Shown here: positions 53,501 through 64,000 of the stretch, in pieces
Layout: every line of letters starts with the position of its first letter
Position numbering within the stretch: position 1 is the first letter of the stretch
Assembly: GCF_964204645.1 (NCBI RefSeq)
Contig: NC_134025.1
Location: 25,636,001-25,700,000 of the forward strand
Source: Tubulanus polymorphus
Lineage: Eukaryota; Nemertea; Palaeonemertea; Tubulaniformes; Tubulanidae
DNA length: 64,000 bases
Direction of reading: 5' to 3'
The notes under the pieces: generated by a model
Databases searched by the model: none
Told to the model about the DNA's origin: nothing
What the model saw: only the letters and a program-made list of their open reading frames with translations
Translations under genes and position numbers: made by a program

Positions 53501-56500
53501 TGACGGCATTCAGGAACAACCTGATAAAGAACCGGATCATTCACCAAACAATTTTCATCGTTAATCTAGCAGAAGTCACAGCTTGACAAGAAACGATAGC
53601 GCACCAACTTCAGAATCTATCATATCGTTGCTTGATCGACGGCGAAGTTTACCGACAGCAGACGAATTGTTTTGAAGTCGAAGTGCTTCAGCAGGTTTTT
53701 CTATATTCCACGCGTTCAATCCATTAATTGCTTACATTATCATCAACGAATTGATCATCCTCATATACAACTCAAAGCACTCTCATAGCGGCGGGCTACT
53801 CTCTCGTTAGAATTATCGCATTACCGCAGTCGGTCTGCGAGCGAGACGTTTTTTCAAGCGATGGCGTGAGGAGTGGGTTTACTACTTAGACCAGTGGTCA
53901 TCGCGCTTCAGACGGATGGAACGGGACAAGTAAGCTACTGTCAGGCTACATTCACACACGAGATCATTAGATTAGTCCGCAATTTTGCAGTTCGATTCAT
54001 CCCGTCATCATGTACGATTCAGCGGCTTCTACCGGATATGATTGGTGATCGATTAGTATATTCCAGTCTGATCTCGCAATGGAACATTTCTACCTACGCT
54101 GCACGCGATTTTCGCAATAAAAAAGTAATTAAACATACCTAGTATTAACCGTATCTCATTATATGGATCTACTCGTAGGATAAATAAACAATATCTTCAG
54201 CGATATTTGTTCAGAGAAACTTTTCACATCATGCCATCGCGACATAAAGGCGATATAAATGGATAGGTAATTCTGAATTCAGCGTCATCCATCTACAATT
54301 CAGATTACACGACACTGCATGTAGTAGGGAATCAAAGAAGCAATGATGAGATAATCTTTGATGATGAATAACTAAACAACCGCACTACAAACAAAAGTCT
54401 CCGCATCATTATTCAGTTCACACTCCGGGCTATCTCGTTCCGCTTTAATTTCATACGATAATAGATTCTATTTGAAATATGAAAATAAATCAATTCGCGG
54501 TGCGGTTCATTTTCGTAGAAGTTTTCTTGAATAACCTTGCGAACGTATTATTAGACCGGATGGACAATTCGTGTAAAGCGAAACGGTACAGATTTGAAGA
54601 TAGTAATGTTGATAGATAAGCGCGTCAAAGTGAAAATTTCAGGGATGATTCGATTGAAGAATCGCTACATCCATTCCTGCAGAATGATTAGTTTAAATGG
54701 CAAATCAAACTCTAGAAATTGAAATTGATTTTGCTTATGAATAAGATCTGCATAAATTCATCAATCTGATGCATCCATGGAGAATCCAAGTGGCTAAACG
54801 TGTTTCATTTCAAGGTTCAAATTTGAATGTAAGATTGGATTTCGTTTTCTTTGTTTTTATCGAATTTACGCGTTTTTGATGATAATCAAAGTCTCACGAC
54901 TTAAAACTTCATCGTTATCTTTAATTAGCTTCTTTACGCTAACATATAGCTTTCGATCTTTTATGGATTCTGGCTCTGAAATCAACGACGAGCAAGCTAC
55001 CGTCGAAAGACTAATAAAACCTAGGCAACGACAGAGTGTGTAATGACAAACCTGCGCCAACAACACCATTTATAACAAAATTTAATAGGCAATAGACATT
55101 TTTCAATTACGTGTTAACAGATGAATTTAATGCGTAGACAGATTTTTCGAACATAATCATCTCGTGTGAGCCGAGCTTTATAAGGCAAACGATTAAGTCA
55201 CCGTAGCATACAGAAAGGAGATTAGCTCTCTCGGTAAAGCCAACTGGAAATGACTGATACAATCTCGGAAATAACCTTATACAAGAAGGATAAACAGGAT
55301 TGCCGACACAGACAAAAAAAAACAAGCTCAGAGAAGTACACAAATTAGCTTTATTAAGCTCATATTCGTCACTTATAGATAAATAGAGACTTATCGATGC
55401 GAGAAATAACATAAAGGGGAAAAGAAACCGATAGCTCAGTTGTAACTATACGGCACTTTCTGCACTATAAAATTCGACGGATCATCATATTCGGATTGCC
55501 ACGCATCTTCAGATGCAATGAAAAATACTTAAGGAAGGCAGTGCCGTGTGAATTGTAAGAACTAATAGACGTTCATTATTGAAAAACATGACATCTCAGT
55601 TGATTTACATTGATATCCAATAATAAGATTCCTACAAATCGATGACGAAACACTAGTCAGCACCGATCTGAGATTCTATCTAAACCAAATATCTACCAGT
55701 TGTTTATGACACCAATTACAAGTCTGAATGAAGATCATAGCTTGCAGGGTAGATGATATACTTTTGAAATGGAGTCCCAAAACGAGTCAATCTCATTTTG
55801 TTTCTATCGGTCACCTTCGTTGCCGTTTCTGAAAGCAAGTTATGCGTGATTAATCATTTATGCCAAATCAAATTTTCTGATCGCGCGCGATAGGTGCAGG
55901 TAATGCAAGAACGGGGTCACTGGAAACCAATCGCATCTATTATAAAACAATGATTGATTAAACACCGTTTTATAGCTATGTTTGACAAGTGATGGATGTT
56001 TACACTCGTTTCCAAGGTAACCAATCTCCCACAATTCATCATCATTCTCTCAATTTTTGAAAGACTCGTTCGAACGTCGCGACTGCGTGCACTTTGCGCG
56101 CGCTAATTAACGTTGGTGATAAATACGCCATTTGGGCGATAAATTCTAAACGGCGACCACAATGTCCAATAGATCATTGTAATATACACCTCATGGGCAG
56201 TGCGAGGTTTATGATTTATTAGGCAGATTAGAAAGATGAATTAACACGCGATCTTATGATATTGAGAACGTCGCGGAAAATAGCGAGAGCTCGCATGACG
56301 TTTTCTGGTTTTGCCGTGCGAAAAAGTGTATTGTCATTAGGCCAACTTATTAATCATAAGGTTCTCGATCAATTATCGCTGATGATACACAGGTCTCTAG
56401 ACATGCATTAAACAATGATTGCGAGAAAAAAATATAACACATTTCATATTAATTTTGCCGGTCGTTACTTCCGAGGCATGCCCACTTCTCATTAATACAA

Positions 56501-59500
56501 CATAGTTATATATGAATCTATCACCGATGAGAGAATACTGACGATGAAATTGCTCTGAAGCACAAACTCTCAAGATACATATGATCAGATGGCAGATGAA
56601 CAAAACTGGCGGCGAAAATTTAAATGCCATTTTTTTTCATTTTGTAAATTGAAAGGTAGATCATCCTTTCTATTTGCTTGTTTTCTCAACGAAAGAATTA
56701 ATCATTATGACATAAAATATTTAGCGAGGATTTGAATAAAGCCTTGGGAAAATCGTCCGATAGAAGATTACCTTAACCCCTATAAATCCCTATATATACG
56801 TATAAATCATCAAAAAGAAAGTTGTAAAGACTGGGCCCTGGGCACAATAAGTACAAAATAATCTATACATACTATTCGTGGAGAAAAAACCTACTGTATT
56901 GCACACAGTAAGACTTTAAAAGCCAAACTCATGGAACTAACGCGAAGGAAATTAACAAGCAACAGTAGGGCTACGAGATTCTTAAGCTTCAATAGTATTC
57001 ACATCACAGATTTCGTCTCATGTTGGTAATTGGTTCCGCCAATTCGCCATTGATTGCCGTAAAACAACCAACCAAACCAGTATCAGAAAAAAAAAGTTTT
57101 TTTTTTCTCGACCAAAGGTCATAAGTTTAAGGCAAAGATATCATGTTTGATACATACGCAATAGAAAATCAGTTAATAACGGCTGTAGGATTAGTCGTTA
57201 TGTCTGCGTGTTGTGTACAGTCTGATGAGAGCCATATTTGATCGCAGAATGAGCTTTATTACATGAAATACAAGACGATTTAATCGCATTAAACTGCTAG
57301 ATGCGCTCAAGATTCTGATTAAAAGAGTTAATGTAGCTGAAAGCTGATAAATTAAAAGCATAAGAATCTGATAGTGGCAAAGTTAGCCCTCGGTTGAAAA
57401 ACACCTGATTATCAATTGGCAAGACTTGATGATTCAATACCAAATCATAAATGAAAGCAACAGATAAACGATGGTGGAGACCAAGGAAATTGATGCAGTT
57501 GTTCACAATTCGCATAACTTTCAGACGCACGATGGCGTACTATTGCACCAGGCTCATTCAATTGTCTGCCGGTTGAAGCACCGGGAAGTTCAATTGATTA
57601 CTGCAATGGATTACATGCTTTGGATGTTGATGAATGTGACAGGTGTGACTGGCAACAGGGGTAAATAAAGCCATACAAATCAGAAATTAGCTGGAAATAG
57701 ATTTCCGCGCGTAACACAACTTCCATTCGCATCAACTTTTTTCTTCTTATCTCCTTCGATTCAACCAGGGATAAACAAACGGCAATCAATAGTGCAAATG
57801 TATAAAACTTATAAACCCCTTTATCCGAATTATCCTGATTCTACAATAGATGATAGCGTAACACAACAATCTGCAACCTATCAGTTCAGCTTATGAATTA
57901 AGATTCGTCGGCTTTTTTCGTCCACGTTCATCTTTTCAATTTCATTCAATGAATTCGGAAAATCTAGTGGCATTATGAGAGAAGCTGTATTTGTGTTTTG
58001 GAGCACAAAATCATAAAATTCCATATGGCGTATAAAGGATGACACCGTTTTATACCATCAAGATATAAAAACATGAGTTATCTGCAATTACAGTACTTCC
58101 AAATGATGTGTACCCACGGCAAAATTGCTCCTACAAGCGATACTAGTATATTATTTTACTGGATATATGTCATTCCAAATTAATTTATTAGCACATCCTG
58201 ACATCTACTCTACTCCGACAAGATCTAACCCAGCGGCCATAAATCCAGAGCACTAAAACGATCAGATTGATTGCAAGTGTGAGAATTCTTGCCATTTCTT
58301 CAGTCAATAACGTCTGCACTGATAGCAGAACGCAACTGGGGGAAGTGTCACATGAATTTTAAAACTGATTTTATCAAAGTCGACTCGAGAACCCCGGGGA
58401 CGCGATGATATCAAAGCATCAGATTTAGTTGAAAAGATAATCAGAAAGTAAAATAGATTCAAGAGCTAACTGTGTTAGACAGGCTGGTAAATCATTCATC
58501 TGATTGTGGAATTATCTCATTCTTATTCATTCGGAACATCAAATGTCATGTCTTAAGTACTCATCATTTGTGTCAGATGGAAAACATCTTAAGGTATGAT
58601 AATATTACGTCGACAAATCCAAGTTAAATGCTATTCAGTTACTAATCCAGTTTATCCGAGATGCTTTCAAGGCAATGTGTGCAATATGAAACGTAAGATT
58701 TCACATCGTTGTCTAGTACCGGTAAATTTTTCAGCCTCTTAAAAAGCTCAAAAGCGACGAGCTTATACACAGAAAAACAATACGTGAACTTAAGCATCAA
58801 TTTATACCCCGATTCCCTCGTCGTCAATAACGATTGTGTCGTGTGTACACACAATATTACCTGCATTGATCGTCAATATCCAATTCGATTCGATGAGTAA
58901 AAACAGCTTAAAAATGAGCCGAATCATCCTACGCAACGTACAAGAGGATCTGGATCAAAGGGGTATGTACATCATGTTGCAGCCAGGATTATGGAAATAG
59001 ATGAAGGGATACGCATCGGAATACATATTGAAAGACAATGGTATGTTGGGACAATATGGTTACAATAGGTTGCTATCGGTAGATTATTGAGACATTTATT
59101 TTCAAGCGTAAGAAGTCTCGGTGGGATCGTTCCCGCCGTTTAACGGGGAAATAAAACATCTCGACGCGCACCGAAGGTTTGTCTTGGATGTTGAAAATTT
59201 ATCCGAAGATTACTTCAGTCATTATGGAACCATCAGACACAGTATCAGAATCCGGTGAAATATTCATGATACAGATTAATCACATGACATGCCAGCGACG
59301 AAGGATACGTGTATCAAAGAGCAACCAGGAATCCTACCTCGACCAGCGAAGGATACCCGATATAGCATTGTCTTATGAACAAAGATAATGAAAAGGAGAC
59401 GCGAGGCTAATTCAGGATATTACCCACTGTTAATTACTGCAACGAGATTTCACTATTATGACAGAAACAAACACTTACCTATTTATGAAGAAGCAATAAT

Positions 59501-62500
59501 ACAAAAGGTATTGAAAGCTGGAATAAGCGTAGGTATGCATTACTAATGCAAAGGAACCGAACTATGCTAAGACACTGACAAATAAGAAGAATACAGATGT
59601 GAAACAAAGTGACATTTCAAATCGCTGAAGATACCTGCATTATTTATTCTTTGACATATTAGACAAGTAAAATACAGCATTCGTTTGTCACGAACTTGGT
59701 TCTATCATTCTCATCAACAGCCTCAATGTGCACAGTTTGAGGAATCCGTGTTCATGTATGTATGTATATTAGTTTCAAGATATTTGTCTTTCGTTCGAAT
59801 CGAACCATCAACTTGCCTCCAGACAACTTCCAATTTTCTTGTCTTCATTTTTTCAATCTATAAACAACATGATTCACACACCCATGTGAAATGAAGTTGC
59901 CCAAACTTATGCCAAATGTAGTAAGTTATTTCATACCTTCCAAGTAGAAATGAACCTTCTTAAGATGTAGGAAGATTGGTTCATCGCAGAAACTAGATTT
60001 CCAGACATCAAAGGATATGACTCGTAATTCTACACAATTGTGAATGGGTGTGGAATTAACTGCATCCGAAAGACATCGGAAAAGTAGCAAATTTCAACAG
60101 TTTTTAATGCATGGCTGAGCAGCAATGTTAATTGAATCCATCTAGTCATTGTTAATTAAATAAGCATAAGGCCGATGAGCTGCTACGAAAACCTCCAGGG
60201 GAAGAATTACCTTCAGCATGGGGTGGAAATTAATTTCCGATAAAGTGAACATTCTTTCCTGACACCTTCGATCTTGGTAATGCATTTAACCTGATCACTT
60301 TTACGAGGAGTGCTGGGATTTTGTAGCGATATACGTATAGTAATAATTAAATCTGAAATTAGCCATACATTTTGTGGATCTAACTTTGAGTGCTCACATA
60401 CCCATGAACTTCACATCACACCATCTAGCCCTTCGCTGAATATTGATATTATCCTGTTTAAAACTACTAGATCGGATTCGAAAGACTTCTTAACAAGATT
60501 CACCCAGTAAAAGCAGCTATGTATATCTGAGAGTGTCACTTATCGTGCTGGTAGGAGAGAGATCAATAAAGAAATGGTGGCGAGCAATGTCTTTTGTTAG
60601 CGAGATTTGTTTCTGGCAATATTTGTAGGCAATTACACAATGATAATGACTGGCCTGAAGCACATAGAGACGAAATTTCTCAAACCCAGACATAATCACA
60701 ATTGACAACTGCAGGATACCTATATGATATTTGATTAACTTTCTTTTTCAGATAGTTATCGTATTGTTATTCAAACAAATGCTTCAGCAACTTCTCGAAG
60801 AACCCTGAAGCTTTCTAAGCGTTTGGTTCGTTACTAGCATGACCATGCATAGAATGCAGTTCATAGCAATAATGCAATATGGATTCAGAAGAAATATTGA
60901 AGGGCAAGTTGAATCTGATTAGTGGCTTTGAAATCACCCGGGTTTCTATTTCTGATTTGTGAAAAAAAGAAACAAAGCATCTTTCTGTATCAATATGTCA
61001 ATGCTTTGTCGCATTTGAACGGTTAGAATACCTACATGTGACAATAGATTGATTACGTTGATCAGTGATCGATCAGATAGAAACTGACTTTGAAAACAGA
61101 ACACTCCAGAAAATTCGCACTTATTCTGCAGTTAAAGTGAATGAGCTGATGCCAATGACCATATAATTATTTAAAAGAAATCAACAAAAAAATCATGCAT
61201 ATCATAAACAGAAATCGATTCCAGTCAAATAAAACACTAGTCAACCACCGACCTAAAGACAATAACATCTGATCTACCGAAGATTGCAACGCATTTGATG
61301 AACCGGAAATAGAACGTCTTAGGTTGTCCGCAATTTTTGTCTGAAACAAGTAATAAGTATCTAACCAACAGATACACAGCCATCTGTCCAGGATATATTT
61401 ATCCACGTTCTAATGTACATTGTCGGCTAGCACAATCATGACTACTGGATATTTACCAGAGCAATTAATTTGCTTAGTAAGCTCAAGTAAAATATTGTGC
61501 TAGTATTAGTTTATCATAATATGATATAGAAATACATATATATTCATTATCTAATAGATTCATACATATTATTTTTATCCGTTTTACTTAATGTTTTGAT
61601 TGATGCTGAGGAAATAATTCGAACAGTAGCCGGAGGAAGCACGACGCTTTTTGTTCTAAAATTGGGCTTTGGTACATTCGGTTATTGTTTCAATCATTGG
61701 CATGAACCGCGTGGCATCAGTTATTTGGGTGTGCCTATAAACTGCTCATCCATTGAAGAAAATCGAATCGCATGCAAATAATGTTGTAAAGGAAAACTTT
61801 GATAGTATTTCTCTCCTAGTTTGTTGGTGTTTTAACAACAGTGACGTGGTTGAGTATATATTTTCAAGGGCAAAGTCAATATATTCTAGAAATTCTGCAT
61901 CGGATAGCACAGCGGTAACAAAATCAATAAGATTAAAGATAGTAAAATTGAAATTATCAATAAATCTGTTGGCTGTAATGATAAATATCATACCGCATAT
62001 TGAATCAAGAATTCCCAAGTGACTATCTATCTACAACTGTTTGGAAAGCTGACACCAACAGAAAGTAAGTTTTGACTTGATGGATCGAATGGCTTATAAA
62101 AGCCAAGTAGGAGTATCACTCAGGATATTAGGTGAATAATTAGTAACGCATAAGTATACGGAGGGAGTACGTACCTACTGAAAAAAATTGTTCTATGATA
62201 TGTTTAAACAATCGTGTATGGCCACAACTCAAGTAAGTTATCATCTAGGGCTACGAGATGACGACGCAGTTGAAGACATATATACAAAAACGGGAAATCT
62301 CCACCTTTGAAGTTTCACTTTGATGGACTTTTATAGAGACACTTAGTTTTCACGGAAATGAGTTATTTTCAATGCGCGTACTGACGATGATACAGTCTAA
62401 AGCTCAATTCTAATGTAGGTATAAGAAGAGAGCTGGCAAAGATGATCCCGGGGAACATCTACTCTTTAATTGAAAATTGACAACATTCTCACTTGGTGAA

Positions 62501-64000
62501 AAATTTTCCAAAGATCGGGACAACAGCATCCCATTGATCAAGCGATGATCAATGCCCCTCTAGAGGTATGCTTACACCAATTGATCGCATGCAGTCGAAT
62601 CGATAGGGATTGATAGATCAATCCACAATATTCACCACGCTATTGTACTGTAATATCGATGCGAGCCCTGCTGAGGTCTATGGAAAAGTAATGACTTCCT
62701 AGTTGACACGGCTTAAACAACCGGGATATGGAAGAAATACAACAAAATGTGATATCGATGTTCGACTGTATCGCATCTTCGTCATCTTTGTAAATATAGA
62801 TCGTGATATAGCTTTTGTTTCCCGCCGAGGAAAAATCATCCTCGTAGTCACCAAGTACATCGGAAGACGACACATTGTCTTCATGAAAACTTGCTGCAGC
62901 GCAGCACCGTCACAATCACCGCAGCCGCTGTCTCTTCCAAGCGTAACCTATACACGAATATCGAGACGTATATAGATTTTCTGAAAGCTGTTATTGTTTT
63001 CGAGAAAGTTAACATAGAAACGTACATAGTGAAGAGAAATAGCGGTTGACTGTAAAAATCAGATGAATGATTCGTGAGCAGAAATTCTTATCAGAAAAGG
63101 AACGAAATATCAGTATATAAAAAAGGGACATGTGAATACGTACAATATCATCGGTAATTGCCACCGTAAAGATGATATATCAAGTTACTATGGAAACGAA
63201 AGAGCATAGTTCTTCTTTAACACTAATTTGTTAAAGTGAAAGCCGGCAAAACTTGCGCGAGAAACTTAAATGGCTTTAAATGCCAAGGTGTTAGCTTTCA
63301 TCTCGTGGAAAAATAGTAGACACTGTCTTAACCGACAAGAACCGAATAACATAACACGTTGAGAAACTTTCTATAATAGCGTCAACCAAGATTTTATAGA
63401 TTAGAACTTTCGAAAGATTATTGTCTAAATTAGGGACGAAAATACTCTGAGAGGCACCATTATTGATGAAGTAATGCTGTAGTTCAACCATCATTGTATA
63501 ACATGAGTTTGATGAATTAGTATTGACGTCATTAGCGATCCGCAAATTCTTCGGTTCCACTAAATTTTACATATTCAGGCATTCTCTGTAATTGTGGATT
63601 GTGGAGTGAAAGGCCAAACTGAACTGCTGTCGATACTGAATCCCAGGTAACCATGGTGATACAGATGTTTTTCCAAATAAAGACGGATTTTCTGATTTTG
63701 GAGGTGCAATTGACTTTCAAACACTAAATAGAAGTAATTTTGTTTCGCGACTAGGCGGTGAAACCATTTGACGCGGTGCAAATTCCAAATAATTACAGTA
63801 AAAGCAATGGTTCAGCCTCAGCAATTTTTGCTAATCATTATAACTATCAGTGACTGTCCCCAGTTGCAATAGTGGTTAATCCCCGCTGACAAGTTTTTCA
63901 TATTTCGTTGTTGGGGGACATCTTACAGTCATTAAATCTGGTTATTTTGATGGCGACGTATCTGTCCACTTACTAACCATGCAATTATCATCAAAATGAA
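50559..64000 (-). other. Region 5' of LNS2, probably neurexin intron
   Basis: LNS1, EGF1 and a neurexin signal-peptide exon were looked for on the minus strand and not recognised. The only candidate noted is the weak signal-peptide ORF at 56525..56630. Overlapping open frames on both strands at 62640..62975 show no family similarity. Otherwise AT-rich non-coding sequence. Confidence 0.5.
56525..56630 (-). CDS. Possible signal-peptide exon upstream of LNS2
   Basis: The ATG at 56630 has a strong context (AAAATGG). The encoded start, MAFKFSPPVLFICHLIIC then ILRVCAS, has a basic-polar start, a hydrophobic core and a plausible cleavage after CAS. Reading stays open to 56397. If the weak donor GTGATAG (56523-56524) is used, the exon ends in phase 1 and would join in frame to the LNS2 exon at 50558. 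No family similarity was recognised in the tail. A hydrophobic ORF of this size can arise by chance, so this is a low-confidence call. Confidence 0.22.

Noticed and set aside
53461-53575. Minus-strand 40-codon open block with three cysteines after a CTGCTAG acceptor-like site
   Set aside because: Length is within chance, no donor follows, and it does not resemble the neurexin EGF1-LNS2 linker.
58642-58866. Minus-strand frame ending DNDVKSYVSYCTHC, reminiscent of an integrase zinc-binding motif
   Set aside because: The preceding HLG-type half and all other retroelement domains are missing; likeness too short to support.
62640-62975. Overlapping open frames on both strands, one with an acidic Ser/Asp-rich peptide
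   Set aside because: No recognised domain and no strong donor or acceptor in the needed phase; may be composition. Could still be an unrecognised exon.

Overview
This window is eukaryotic, animal, AT-rich DNA. Its backbone is one large-intron gene on the minus strand: an alpha-type neurexin, recognised from its laminin-G/LNS and EGF modules. Seven coding exons are readable, running from high to low coordinates: LNS2 (50558..50412, 49918..49752, 48247..48089), LNS3 plus EGF2 in one exon (41716..40927), and LNS4 (6650..6433, 5093..4988, 3757..3680). All junctions are GT-AG and all reading phases agree. The 5' part (signal peptide, LNS1, EGF1) and the 3' part (rest of LNS4, LNS5, EGF3, LNS6, membrane segment) were not found and probably lie outside the window. 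Modules and intron positions fit a bilaterian invertebrate; the species cannot be named from the sequence.

The neurexin introns hold candidate regulatory structure. The intron at the canonical splice-site-2 position contains a 27-nt microexon (49528..49502) with a UGCAUG (RBFOX-type) motif about 50 nt downstream. The last LNS4 exon is followed by 13 UGCAUG motifs within 1.6 kb (2052..3631). In the 34-kb intron before LNS4 there is a minus-strand signal-peptide exon (31099..30997) ending in the phase LNS4 needs, so it could start a short neurexin beginning at LNS4. A weaker signal-peptide ORF (56630..56525) has the same relation to LNS2.

The same 34-kb intron carries a 9.74-kb DNA transposon on the plus strand (17220..26960). 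It has perfect 20-bp CACTG terminal inverted repeats, a TA target duplication and GTTC/GAAC-rich subterminal repeats, and is of the CMC (CACTA/EnSpm-like) type. It encodes an uninterrupted 843-aa zinc-finger transposase (18302..20833) and a 15-exon second gene (21195..25688, 668 aa). That second gene starts with a CIDE-N-like domain, contains a tandem array of duplicated 171-bp exon-intron units coding 34-aa repeats, and ends with conserved blocks remembered from SAMD3-like proteins of fish and invertebrates. A perfect 5' splice donor abuts the transposase start codon, which suggests a splice switch between the two products. Several small non-autonomous elements are nested inside it.

Other mobile remnants are a Penelope-like fragment with a hammerhead-ribozyme core (about 6165..6212) and a hAT-like MITE (about 7946..8205). 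The remainder is intronic DNA without convincing genes; no tRNA, rRNA or CRISPR array was supported.
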